A stretch of 21,004 nucleotides of DNA from a virus. Location of the stretch: positions 1 to 21,004 of IMG/VR virus record IMGVR_UViG_3300013132_000313. One strand, 5' to 3'. Under the pieces are notes generated by a model. The model was given only the letters and a program-made list of their open reading frames with translations. It was not told the DNA's origin and searched no databases. Below are positions 9,307-16,843 of this stretch, in pieces (within the stretch, counting starts at the first letter, position 1; each line of letters opens with the position of its first letter). A program made the position numbers and the translations under genes.

Positions 9307-10027
9307 TTACCATTTCTCCTGATGGGGCTTGAACTTGTCTTGTTAAATCTAATGATGGAACATTTTCTAACAAGAAATTTTTTATGTATTTTGAATCCAT
9401 TATGGGTAATTGGTCAACAAAAGAAGTTATTCTGTTTCTATCCGTTGAGCCATCTAATTCCACTATTTCTTTATTTAATCTCCATGAAACTAAAGGAGCA
9501 ACTCTTCCTTGTGGATAATTTTCCGCAAGTTTATTTAATTCTTCTGTTTCAAAATAAGATAATGGTCTAATTTTAACCGTTGATTCTGTTCTTGGTAATT
9601 TTACGTCAAAAGTACCATCATGATTTGGACTTACTTTTGGTCTTTTAATATTTAATTCATCTAATAATATTCTAGCCTCAAAAGTTTTATTTGTTTTTGG
9701 GTCGGTAAGATTAATAACGTATTCAGGTCCAAATGAAGAGTTTCTTAAAAAGATTAATAACGCTTCAATATCGGCAGTTAATAATTCGTTAATTTTAAGT
9801 TCCGGTTCGTATAATTTATTTCTTATTAAGTTGGTAATTAAATAGTCTCCTTTTTTTTGAACCGCGTCAATTATAATATTCTCATCATTTGCGGTTAAAT
9901 ATCCTATTTTTACCGTTTTTTGTTTATTTTTATAAAACACTCCTCCTGTTGGTAGTGTCACTACATCATGTGGCAAGTTAAAATTTGAAGTTGCCGCTTG
10001 TATTACATTTGATTCTAAGTTTTCCAT
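9260..10027 (-). CDS. Baseplate hub assembly protein, T4 gp26/gp51-like
   Basis: This 255-residue protein carries the hallmarks of the T4-type baseplate hub assembly family. An N-terminal LPTGGVFYKNKQKTVKIGYL leads into LTANDENIII, followed by a helical segment with LLTADIEALLIFLRNSSFG and EYVINLTDPKTNK. The C-terminus contains a helical bundle and ends VNITFGVEFFRPFF. In T4, gp26 and gp51 are needed to assemble the central hub; related proteins in other T4-like phages run about 200-260 residues, which fits. It lies directly upstream of the tape measure, the usual chaperone position. A strong terminator ends the preceding tube transcript at about 10083-10112. The TATTTATA box just beyond it (10072-10079) may therefore drive this gene, with a leader of about 40 bases. 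The 3' end is overlapped by a small ORF and may support a +1 frameshift. Confidence 0.72.
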   Translation of the reverse strand: MENLESNVIQAATSNFNLPHDVVTLPTGGVFYKNKQKTVKIGYLTANDENIIIDAVQKKGDYLITNLIRNKLYEPELKINELLTADIEALLIFLRNSSFGPEYVINLTDPKTNKTFEARILLDELNIKRPKVSPNHDGTFDVKLPRTESTVKIRPLSYFETEELNKLAENYPQGRVAPLVSWRLNKEIVELDGSTDRNRITSFVDQLPIMDSKYIKNFLLENVPSLDLTRQVQAPSGEMVNVNITFGVEFFRPFF

Positions 10028-10071
10028 TTAAAATTAGTTTTTATTACTAATGTTAATTATAAAGTTATAGA

Positions 10072-10079
10072 TATAAATA
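10072..10079 (-). promoter_or_regulatory. TATTTATA box before hub assembly gene
   Basis: In minus sense this box begins at the end of the T-run of the tube terminator and lies 44 bases before the ATG at 10027. The order terminator, box, gene suggests a fresh start of transcription. Confidence 0.42.
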
Positions 10080-10112
10080 AAAAATTCCCAAATAAATTAA
10101 TATTTGGGAATT
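10079..10112 (-). terminator. Intrinsic terminator of tail tube gene
   Basis: Perfect 12-bp stem: AATTCCCAAATA (10083-10094) pairs with TATTTGGGAATT (10101-10112) around a 6-base loop. A run of T follows in minus sense (10084-10079). It lies about 20 bases after the tube stop codon. Confidence 0.85.
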
Positions 10113-10133
10113 AAAATATATGTTATTGTTAAA

Positions 10134-10622
10134 TTAATATACTAAAATACAACGGTCCATACGTATGTTAGTTGTGATAGTTGCTATTTTGTCACTATCA
10201 TAACCAAGTGAACCTCCATCGTAACCTGTTAAAAACGCTCCTTCAAGAATCCATTTTTCAACAACAACCCCTGTAGGGTCTAACATTTCAAGGTCTACGT
10301 TTTTCTTATAACCGGCCGCATAACCCATACGTCCTGTTACAGATTCTGCACATAAACGAATCCATTCCATAACCGCTTGAGACGCAGAAGGACCTATTGG
10401 GTCTCTAAAAGTAACAGAAATCTCTTGCCATTCAAATCGTCCTGCAACATAAGTTGAAGTATTCAAAAATGGTATCGGTGTTGAAGTTATTTTTAAAGAT
10501 GGTCTTTTAGTAGTTTCAACAAACCATTCGTTGATTCCTAAGTCGCTAGGAAATCTTAATATGAATCGATTATTTCTTTTCGGTTCATACGGTACGGGCA
10601 TTTTCATTAATAAATCAGCCAT
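10134..10622 (-). CDS. Tail tube protein, T4 gp19-like
   Basis: This 162-residue protein is almost exactly the length of T4 gp19 (163). It opens with PVPYEPKRNNRFILRFPSDL, the typical N-terminal strand. It contains the central KRPSLKITSTPIPFLNTSTY and WQEISVTFRDPIGPSASQAV segments, and ends with a strand rich in Thr/Ile (KIATITTNIRMDRCILVY). It forms the stacked hexameric rings of the inner tail tube that the sheath contracts around. A terminator hairpin follows the stop and a TATTTATA box lies 34 bases before the ATG, so it is probably an abundant monocistronic late message. In T4 this gene directly follows the sheath gene; here a HAD-family gene separates them. Confidence 0.9.
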   Translation of the reverse strand: MADLLMKMPVPYEPKRNNRFILRFPSDLGINEWFVETTKRPSLKITSTPIPFLNTSTYVAGRFEWQEISVTFRDPIGPSASQAVMEWIRLCAESVTGRMGYAAGYKKNVDLEMLDPTGVVVEKWILEGAFLTGYDGGSLGYDSDKIATITTNIRMDRCILVY

Positions 10623-10656
10623 TGTTATATTTGTTTTTTAATTTTTATTCTTTATA

Positions 10657-10664
10657 TATAAATA
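10657..10664 (-). promoter_or_regulatory. TATTTATA box before tail tube gene
   Basis: In minus sense TATTTATATATAAA, 34 bases before the ATG at 10622. It would give this abundant protein a dedicated message. Confidence 0.45.
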
Positions 10665-10690
10665 TATCGTCTTATTTTTTTATTTAAAAA

Positions 10691-11530
10691 TTATTTATCT
10701 TTAAATATACTTTTCTTTCCTCCTTTTGTTGAATAAAGTTTAAAATCTAAACCTTCTCCACCTTCTAATTCTTTACCAAATTCTTTATGATACGCTTTAA
10801 GGTTTTTTAAATCATCGTCAGAAACTCCCAATTTAGGCACAAAATTATTTGACACCATATTTTTTAAGAAAGCCTTTTTACCAATAATGTTTGACATTTC
10901 TTTAATATAACCAATAAACTCTCTTAATGCTTCATTTTTTAATAATTCTGGTTTAGCCGCAGACCCTTGTCCATATGATACCGGATAAAATTTACACATA
11001 TCCAAATACTCTCTAATAATATCCATATTTCTTGGTGTTTCTTCCCCAACTAAATCTCTAAACTTATTTAAATTTTTAACACATTCTTTAGCATCTAAAC
11101 CCATATGATTTGAGATTAATAAATTATAACAAGCCTCTTTTAAAACATAAGGGGTATGTCCTCTTGCTGTTATAATCGCAAATATAGAACCACCGTTTAA
11201 CGCCTCAACAAAGTCGTCCCAAGCAGGACCTTTTTTGGCTACCATTGAGTCTACTATGAAATTCTTGTCTCCCTCAACTGAAAAATATTTAAATGTGTTA
11301 GGAGCAAAACTTTTAATAATATGTCCATCATATTCAAAATCTTCGACACCAATTTTATCTCTATAATGAGCAAAATCTTCTGTTGTCATTCCAACTTCAT
11401 TTCCTTTATCATCTAATAAAATTAATTTTGTTGGCATTTCTAAAATATTATCATCCCAATCAAAGGCATAATATTTCATATCTGGCGTTCCAGTCTCGTC
11501 AATTCCTTCTTTTAATTTATATCTTCTCAT
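10691..11530 (-). CDS. HAD-superfamily hydrolase-like protein
   Basis: This is a 279-residue protein. Residues 20-28 hold YYAFDWDDN, a HAD motif I with the paired aspartates D24 and D26 expected for a phosphoryl-aspartate mechanism. FAIITARGHTP near 117-126 fits motif II (Thr). A lysine in AAKPELLK near 191 and acidic residues in GVSDDDLK near 250 could serve as motifs III and IV, but these are less certain. Substrate unknown; families with this layout include nucleotidases and polynucleotide phosphatases. The placement between sheath and tube genes is odd for an enzyme. The N-terminus MRRYKLKE has an L-x-E that could in principle be a prohead-protease site, but this is weak. It lies 57 bases after the sheath gene beyond a hairpin, so expression may be by partial read-through. 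No clear TATTTAT box precedes it. Confidence 0.7.
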   Translation of the reverse strand: MRRYKLKEGIDETGTPDMKYYAFDWDDNILEMPTKLILLDDKGNEVGMTTEDFAHYRDKIGVEDFEYDGHIIKSFAPNTFKYFSVEGDKNFIVDSMVAKKGPAWDDFVEALNGGSIFAIITARGHTPYVLKEACYNLLISNHMGLDAKECVKNLNKFRDLVGEETPRNMDIIREYLDMCKFYPVSYGQGSAAKPELLKNEALREFIGYIKEMSNIIGKKAFLKNMVSNNFVPKLGVSDDDLKNLKAYHKEFGKELEGGEGLDFKLYSTKGGKKSIFKDK

Positions 11531-11540
11531 TATTAATTAA

Positions 11541-11575
11541 ATATAAAGACAGGTCAGTTTTTTTTCTGACCTGTC
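11541..11575 (-). terminator. Intrinsic terminator of tail sheath gene
   Basis: Perfect 10-bp stem: GACAGGTCAG (11548-11557) and CTGACCTGTC (11566-11575) around an 8-base A/T loop, 12 bases after the sheath stop. In minus sense it is followed by TTTATAT, a weaker T-run than at the tube gene, so some read-through into the HAD gene is likely. Confidence 0.75.
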
Positions 11576-11587
11576 ATTTATTTGTTT

Positions 11588-14500
11588 TTAGATGTTTTCA
11601 AAAGACGCCCCTGTCGGTGTAATATAGAATGTAATATCTATAAACTCTAACGCTCTTGTCGGTTTGATATAAATCTTACCTGTTAATTGATTTCTATCTA
11701 AGTCTGCAGGGTCTGAAGATACTGTTACACGGAAATCGTATAAACCTCTATCTCTTCTAATTGCGTCTAAGATTGGATTAACCGCGTCTAAGAAATCTTG
11801 TCTTACTTTATCGTCATTTTGTTCAAATAACAATCTAACAGATACTGCCGAAATTAATTTACGAGCTTGTAATAACAATCTTCTTACATTGATTCTGTCA
11901 AGAGCAGATTCTCTAATTTGTAGAGTTTTGTTACCCCAAATTACTGTTCCCACATCTGAGAATGTCGCGATTGGGTTGATTCTACCTTTATATAGAGTAT
12001 CTCTATCTTCTTGTGTTAATTTCTTTCTAGCTTTAATTGCGTTTACAATACCTCTTGTATAACCTGCCGCCGCAAACCAAGGGAACGCGATGTTATCAGT
12101 TAATGCTAAGTTTCTTGTAACTTCCGCAGTTGCTGGAATGTAAATTTGTGTATTATTAACCGCATCTCTTGTTAATACCCAAGGATAATAAGTTGCGGTA
12201 TAATTAGAATCAATTGCCGCTTCTTCAAGATTATCAACCGCCTCTTGTGGATAGATTAAATATGTTGAATCTCCCGGAGTTGGGACAAATAGGTTGTAGT
12301 CAGGTGTTGTTGTAATATACAACGAATCAGCTCTATCAAACTCAATCATTTCAACTGCATTTCCAACAAGGTCGGAATTGTTTACATAATCAATACCAGG
12401 GGTTACAAATAAGTTAATATTTACCGCCTCAGGGTTTGAGAATGTTCTAATACCTAAAAGGTATGCGTAATAATCTGTGTTTGCCCAATCAACAGTATTA
12501 TCACCAACCGATATTTGTTTAAATGCCCCCCATCCTGTTGCGGTTGGGTATTTTATTGAGGTACAAGCTCCTTTTAAATATCCGCTTCTACCTAATACAA
12601 ATCTATCTGAGTTAGTTCTTGATTCTCTGTAGATATCCCATCCGTCAAAACCTCCCGCACATACTAATGAGAATTTACGCGCAAATAATCTATAATATGG
12701 ATTAGTCTCATCTTGAGGGTCCGAAGTAAATTCGCCAGAACCAACAAAATACGCTGGTGTACCACTAGTTGTAAAACCATTAGAAATTGTAATTCCCGAT
12801 GCGTTTTTATCCATGTGGAAACCTCTTGTTTTATAGAACCATTCGTCTCCAGTTACATCAGTACAAACGTCCAATGGAAGTTGTTTACCTTTGTATTGGT
12901 AGAAATCAGTGTCAAAACCAATCGTATCTGAGATACCTAAATAAGTTCTTCTAACATTATCACCACTAGTTCTAATCGCGTCGTCCGCACCTGTTGATAA
13001 ACCAAATGGAGGGTTGTAAACTACTTCACCTGGGAAATCATATTTTGTTTTGTATATAGGGAATGGCGGTCTAAATCCTCCACTTCCGCCGTATTCACGG
13101 AAACTATACCCTTGGAATCCGCAAGGTAATGCGTCAATCGGAGCGTCTTCGTTCATTTCCAACATAACGTATTTTGAATTTAATTGGAACTCTCCGTCAG
13201 CGGTTCCTATTTTTTTAGCCACGAAATTATTTAATCCCGGATTCATACTACAATTAGTGAAACTTTCTAAAACAGAAGGTGCTGAGTCAGAATCAAAGAA
13301 ATCTCTAACAAGAACATCAAACGTTCCGTTTCCAAATGATATGTTTTGAATTGAAATTTTAACTTCTGTATTCGCATCATTACCATCAGCAATTGTTATA
13401 AACTTAAATAAGTTATAAACTTTACTACCTCTTAATTCAGATACTAACCATGGTGAACTTGGTGATTGGTATTTTTCTAAATACCAAGCAATTGATGAAG
13501 GGTCAGAACCTTGTCTTGCGTTAGGTAACGCTAAAATATCACAATTTAAACCTCTGATATATCCTTTTCTCCAAGCCCAAGTTAATAAATTTTGGAATCT
13601 TTCTTCAACAAATAAAGGAACCGTTTGTCTTGGTTTTCCAAAGTTAGATTGGCCGAAAACTTTTGTAAGATATCTTGGGTCAGAGTTTTGGAATGAAGTT
13701 TCAAAGAAGAAATTTTCGCCGTCTTTATTTGTTACATTTAATCCAAATACTGAAAAAGGATTTTTTGTAACACCTGAATAAGTTCCAGAACAATCCATAG
13801 TTACATCGTTCAAGTTTTGAACTTCGTAAACTGCTCCGTCATCAGAAGAATATGTTGCTAAACCTCTTGAACGTAATGTCGCAATTACTAAATCATCATA
13901 ATCCAAATACGCAGTGCCTGAATAATAATATATTCTACCATTTAAATTACCAGTATAACATTTAACAGGTTGTACTGTTGTTGTGGTTGTTGTAGAAATT
14001 GGGGTTGGGGTAACACAAGGGTTTGTAGTTGTAGTTGTTGTTGAAGTTGAAGTTGTCGTGGTTGAATTTGGTACTAGTGTAACACCTGATACGTATGTGT
14101 AAAATGAAGACCCGGTATACATACCAGAACCTACATTATCAAATAATGCGTAATACCAAGGGTCGTTATTAGGGTCTGAATAATCTACGTTATTTGAACT
14201 TACAGTATCTAAACTAAATACGTTAGTTGATGCCGTATAAACAGTATTTAAAACATCGTAAGTATCTCCCGAAATAACCCCATAATAATAAATGTTAACA
14301 CCTTCTTCGTCATCAGGAAAATCGGCGCTAATAACTTCAAATACTTGACTATTCAGGTTTTGACCTATAGACGAAACCGAACCATTAAATTTTTCATATG
14401 GTAAATTTAATTTTGCTAAAATTGCGTCAGGTAATCCTGTAACATCGTATTGAATATTGTCGGCATTATCTGTACAAGCCGTAAATGGAACTGTAAAGTC

Positions 14501-14923
14501 TTCAACCCAATACTCATCACAATTAAATTCGCAATTAACAACGCTTCCAGTATAGCACCAAAAATTAACTGTTGAAGGGTCAACATTTGCTTTAGTAGAT
14601 ATTGTCCAAGAAGGACCCGCATCATAACCTGAAAGACCTAAAATTCTTGTAACAAATAATTGGTTTGATTGTTGTAAATAAGCTTTAGCAATATACGCTG
14701 ATTCATATTTAGGTATTTGTGTATTAACGAATTTTTCAGGTGAAGTCTCACCAAACACTGTGGTGAATTCATCAAAATTTCTTATAAAAATTGGTTCGAA
14801 AGCGGGACCTTTTTGTGTCTCACCAACGATACCTAAAGTCGTAACACCAACACTTTGTGCTACGAAACTCAAATCTACTTCTGAAGTATAAACCCCAGGT
14901 GATACGAATACTTTGTTTGCCAT
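11588..14923 (-). CDS. Tail sheath protein, T4 gp18-like, with large Thr-rich insertion
   Basis: This is an 1111-residue protein. The N-terminus (VFVSPGVYTSEVDLSFVAQS, then GIVGETQKGPAFEP) and C-terminus (ESALDRINVRRLLLQARKLI, LFEQNDDKVRQDFLDAVNPI, YIKPTRALEFIDITF) are classic contractile-sheath elements, including the terminal domain that links neighbouring subunits. Core segments near 440-600 (PLFVEERFQNLLTWAWRKGY; GTFDVLVRDFFDS) also fit. T4 gp18 is 659 residues. The excess lies mainly between about 105 and 420, where a Cys-containing beta-rich insert carries a Thr/Ser tract at about 286-318 with NPCVTPTP in its middle. Such an insert would project from the outer tail surface. A TATTTATT box lies 33 bases upstream and a hairpin terminator follows the stop, so it is probably a strongly expressed separate message. 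Confidence 0.9.
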   Translation of the reverse strand: MANKVFVSPGVYTSEVDLSFVAQSVGVTTLGIVGETQKGPAFEPIFIRNFDEFTTVFGETSPEKFVNTQIPKYESAYIAKAYLQQSNQLFVTRILGLSGYDAGPSWTISTKANVDPSTVNFWCYTGSVVNCEFNCDEYWVEDFTVPFTACTDNADNIQYDVTGLPDAILAKLNLPYEKFNGSVSSIGQNLNSQVFEVISADFPDDEEGVNIYYYGVISGDTYDVLNTVYTASTNVFSLDTVSSNNVDYSDPNNDPWYYALFDNVGSGMYTGSSFYTYVSGVTLVPNSTTTTSTSTTTTTTNPCVTPTPISTTTTTTVQPVKCYTGNLNGRIYYYSGTAYLDYDDLVIATLRSRGLATYSSDDGAVYEVQNLNDVTMDCSGTYSGVTKNPFSVFGLNVTNKDGENFFFETSFQNSDPRYLTKVFGQSNFGKPRQTVPLFVEERFQNLLTWAWRKGYIRGLNCDILALPNARQGSDPSSIAWYLEKYQSPSSPWLVSELRGSKVYNLFKFITIADGNDANTEVKISIQNISFGNGTFDVLVRDFFDSDSAPSVLESFTNCSMNPGLNNFVAKKIGTADGEFQLNSKYVMLEMNEDAPIDALPCGFQGYSFREYGGSGGFRPPFPIYKTKYDFPGEVVYNPPFGLSTGADDAIRTSGDNVRRTYLGISDTIGFDTDFYQYKGKQLPLDVCTDVTGDEWFYKTRGFHMDKNASGITISNGFTTSGTPAYFVGSGEFTSDPQDETNPYYRLFARKFSLVCAGGFDGWDIYRESRTNSDRFVLGRSGYLKGACTSIKYPTATGWGAFKQISVGDNTVDWANTDYYAYLLGIRTFSNPEAVNINLFVTPGIDYVNNSDLVGNAVEMIEFDRADSLYITTTPDYNLFVPTPGDSTYLIYPQEAVDNLEEAAIDSNYTATYYPWVLTRDAVNNTQIYIPATAEVTRNLALTDNIAFPWFAAAGYTRGIVNAIKARKKLTQEDRDTLYKGRINPIATFSDVGTVIWGNKTLQIRESALDRINVRRLLLQARKLISAVSVRLLFEQNDDKVRQDFLDAVNPILDAIRRDRGLYDFRVTVSSDPADLDRNQLTGKIYIKPTRALEFIDITFYITPTGASFENI

Positions 14924-14956
14924 TATCGTAATTTTTTTTAGTTATTTATTTTTTTA

Positions 14957-14964
14957 AATAAATA
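14957..14964 (-). promoter_or_regulatory. TATTTATT box before sheath gene
   Basis: In minus sense TATTTATT, 33 bases before the ATG at 14923, almost the same spacing as for the tube gene. The leader is A-rich without a Shine-Dalgarno sequence. Confidence 0.42.
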
Positions 14965-15001
14965 TTACAAAAAAAACCAAAATTCTTTACTTTATTAATA
15001 G

Positions 15002-15009
15002 TATTTATA
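15002..15009 (+). promoter_or_regulatory. TATTTATA box before ribbon-helix-helix gene
   Basis: Plus-sense TATTTATA, 34 bases before the ATG at 15044. There is no overlapping reverse match, so this copy shows that the box, not its complement TATAAATA, is what lies on the sense strand. The three half-sites of the putative operator lie between it and the ATG. Confidence 0.42.
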
Positions 15010-15014
15010 ATTTA

Positions 15015-15043
15015 GGTAGAATATTTTCTGCCTTTTTTCTACC
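15015..15043 (+). promoter_or_regulatory. Putative operator: three half-sites spaced 11 bp
   Basis: GGTAGAA (15015-15021) is followed by TTCTGCC (15026-15032) and TTCTACC (15037-15043). The second and third are direct repeats with one mismatch; the first is the exact inverse complement of the third. Centres are 11 bases apart, about one helical turn, as expected for adjacent DNA-binding dimers. The last abuts the ATG of the ribbon-helix-helix gene. In RNA the same repeats could fold over the start codon. Confidence 0.45.
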
Positions 15044-15208
15044 ATGAAAAATGAACCTAAGAAAATAAAAAATCTCAAAATATCTATTGAGACTCACAAC
15101 GTGTTAAAAACATATTGTGAAAAAAATGGAATTAAAATGTATCGTTTTCTTGAGAAGTTGATTATTGAAAAGTGTAAAGAAAAAAAAGATATTTATGGCG
15201 AAAACTAA
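15044..15208 (+). CDS. Small ribbon-helix-helix-like DNA-binding protein
   Basis: This is a 54-residue basic protein. The pattern KNLKISIETHNVLKTYCEKN followed by GIKMYRFLEKLIIEKCKE fits the ribbon-helix-helix fold: one short strand with alternating side chains (KISI), a helix, a Gly turn (NGIK) and a second helix. Such proteins (Arc, CopG and many phage proteins) bind DNA as dimers through the paired strands and often repress their own promoter. It lies on the opposite strand inside the tail cassette, between the sheath and gp15-like genes. Its stop overlaps the convergent gp15-like stop by 4 bases. A TATTTATA box (15002) and three half-sites spaced 11 bp apart, ending immediately before its ATG, suggest autoregulation. 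It could also control the divergent sheath promoter about 80 bases away. Confidence 0.66.
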   Translation: MKNEPKKIKNLKISIETHNVLKTYCEKNGIKMYRFLEKLIIEKCKEKKDIYGEN

Positions 15209-16242
15209 ATTAGTTTAGATATTAACTCCATTTTTGATTCTTTTGTATTGTCTTGTTTAGTTATTATAATTTTTAAAATGTCATTGGTATTGATTTGTAT
15301 TTCACTAATATCACTACCATAATATTCATTATTTATGAATATATCATATGATTCAATATTTTTTGTTGTTCCTACGTTTAAATTTGTTTTATAATCAAAA
15401 AATTGACTTATTAATGTTATACCATTTAGAAATAAAACATCAAGATTAGTGGTTTCATTTATCTCAAAAGATTTTGGGTTTCTTTTTATCTTACCACTAT
15501 CAAATTCTAAAACCGTTAATGCTCTTGTTATTGCGGGCGATACGGTGAATTCATTTTCGTCAATTAAGAAACCTAATAAAGTAAACTCATAACTTTGGAT
15601 ATAGTATTTTCTTTTTTCTAAATCCATTACAGATTCATCATTAATGTTACCCATAACAATAGGGATATAATGACCTTTAATATTTGTGTAAGCTTGTTTC
15701 GAAGAAAATTTTTCAATAATAATTTTATTAAAATCATTTAATTCTCTCATTCTATTACAAACTATTTTTACTTGATATGTAATATCAACAGGGACTGGTT
15801 GTGGTATTTTATAAATGTCCATTCCGGCTCTTGTTCCATCCCATGTTGGGACTTGAGCATAAAAATATTGTCTTCTATTTGGGATAGTATAAAGTGTTGA
15901 AGGATTTGTCCCGTATTTTACTTCGGGTATTCTAACAACCGTAATAAAGGGGGGTTCAATATTTTTATCTTCGTTTTGAAACGTCCAAGTTTGTGTAAAT
16001 TGAGCCCAATTTTGGGTTGTGATTAATATATCAACAGTTGGAACTTTCTTTCCTTCGACAACTAATTTTAAATCTTCCTTAACAAAGTCCAAAAATCCAC
16101 CATCCAAATCGGAATGTAATATCGACTTAGGTAAATACGTCCCATCCTTTTGTATTTTTTCCAAAAGTTCTTTTCTTCGCGAAAAAAGAATTTCAGGCTC
16201 AGTTAGTGAAATATTTTTCTTTACTTTTTTTGGTAGTGGCAT
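15205..16242 (-). CDS. Tail sheath stabiliser/completion protein, T4 gp15-like
   Basis: This is a 345-residue protein. Residues about 68-130 (VPTVDILITTQNWAQFTQTW ... PFITVVRIP) and 150-235 (PVDITYQVKIVCNRMRELND, then HYIPIV and KRKYYIQSYEFTLLGFLIDE) follow the order seen in T4 gp15. That order is a strand region, 'P..I.Y...I..R...D.......I', then an 'RRR.YIQS.EFTL.G'-type strand. gp15 caps the tail and locks the last sheath ring. T4 gp15 is 272 residues; here about 75 extra residues at the C-terminus (LDVLFLNGITLISQFFDYKT onward) look like an added beta domain. It is 33 bases downstream of the neck-like gene with no box or terminator between, so one operon is likely. The next gene in this direction is the sheath, consistent with T4 order. 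Confidence 0.58.
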   Translation of the reverse strand: MPLPKKVKKNISLTEPEILFSRRKELLEKIQKDGTYLPKSILHSDLDGGFLDFVKEDLKLVVEGKKVPTVDILITTQNWAQFTQTWTFQNEDKNIEPPFITVVRIPEVKYGTNPSTLYTIPNRRQYFYAQVPTWDGTRAGMDIYKIPQPVPVDITYQVKIVCNRMRELNDFNKIIIEKFSSKQAYTNIKGHYIPIVMGNINDESVMDLEKRKYYIQSYEFTLLGFLIDENEFTVSPAITRALTVLEFDSGKIKRNPKSFEINETTNLDVLFLNGITLISQFFDYKTNLNVGTTKNIESYDIFINNEYYGSDISEIQINTNDILKIIITKQDNTKESKMELISKLI

Positions 16243-16275
16243 TATTAATTACATTAATTATTACTAGTTTTTATA

Positions 16276-16794
16276 TTATAATCCTCTAAATTCATTATCT
16301 ACAACAGCAGAAGCAATAATACTTCTATAATAAGGTCTTATACCTGCATAATTATGTTTATTATCTGAAATAACTCTACCATCATTAGTAACTGTATAAT
16401 ATCTAACTCTAGTTTCACTTTCATAATAACCAATATAATCACCAAAATTAATATCAACATCTAATTCATCTAATTGTTTTTGATAAACCGCGACTTTTAA
16501 ATTGCCAGGTTCTACCTGATTTAATTTACTGTTAGTTCCTAAATTTTTATTTTCAGGTGCCAATATTTGAACAAACCCTTTAAATTCTACAGGGGGTAAA
16601 AACTTAATTCCGTCTTTAACTGTTTCACCATAAACGTTATCTGTTTTTGTTTTTTTTCTGTCCACCCTATAAAGAACTAAATTAAAGTTCATATCTCCGT
16701 ACAACCATTCTTCACCTATTGAAATGTCTAAGTTAAAATCTTGGTCTCCAAAAAATTTTCCTAATCTAGTTATCGGAACTTTATTATTTGACAT
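16276..16794 (-). CDS. Neck / head-tail connector-like protein
   Basis: This 172-residue protein is predicted to be mainly beta. It begins MSNNKVPITRLGKFFGDQDF and contains EEWLYGDMNFNLVLYRVDRK, DNVYGETVKDGIKFLPPVEF and a Tyr-rich YYESETRVRYYTV segment. The 'D.VYGE....F.PP' stretch is seen in neck proteins of T4-like phages. Its place directly before a gp15-like gene matches T4 genes 13/14, but sequence support is modest. It is the first gene of the minus-strand cassette in this window, divergent from the SNF2 helicase gene. The TATTTATA in minus sense ends only 3 bases before the ATG, which would put the transcript start inside the gene, so its true promoter is unclear. Confidence 0.45.
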   Translation of the reverse strand: MSNNKVPITRLGKFFGDQDFNLDISIGEEWLYGDMNFNLVLYRVDRKKTKTDNVYGETVKDGIKFLPPVEFKGFVQILAPENKNLGTNSKLNQVEPGNLKVAVYQKQLDELDVDINFGDYIGYYESETRVRYYTVTNDGRVISDNKHNYAGIRPYYRSIIASAVVDNEFRGL

Positions 16795-16805
16795 ATTTAT
16801 AAATA
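16794..16805 (+). promoter_or_regulatory. 12-bp palindromic TATTTATA box in divergent region
   Basis: TATTTATAAATA is a perfect palindrome, so it holds the box on both strands. On the plus strand (16794-16801) it lies 42 bases before the helicase GTG. On the minus strand it ends 3 bases before the neck-like ATG, too close for an ordinary leader. The helicase is the likelier target. Confidence 0.35.
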
Positions 16806-16843
16806 CTTCTTATTATTGTTTTAATTTTTTTTATTAAAATATT

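Noticed and set aside
13976-14065. GTT-rich repeat as a non-coding repeat array
   Set aside because: It is in frame within the sheath gene and codes for a Thr/Ser tract. The units are irregular and there are no spacers as in a CRISPR array.
16794-16805. T4-type late promoter TATAAATA driving the neck-like gene
   Set aside because: The minus-sense box ends 3 bases before the ATG, leaving no room for a transcript start upstream of the gene. The palindrome more likely serves the helicase gene.
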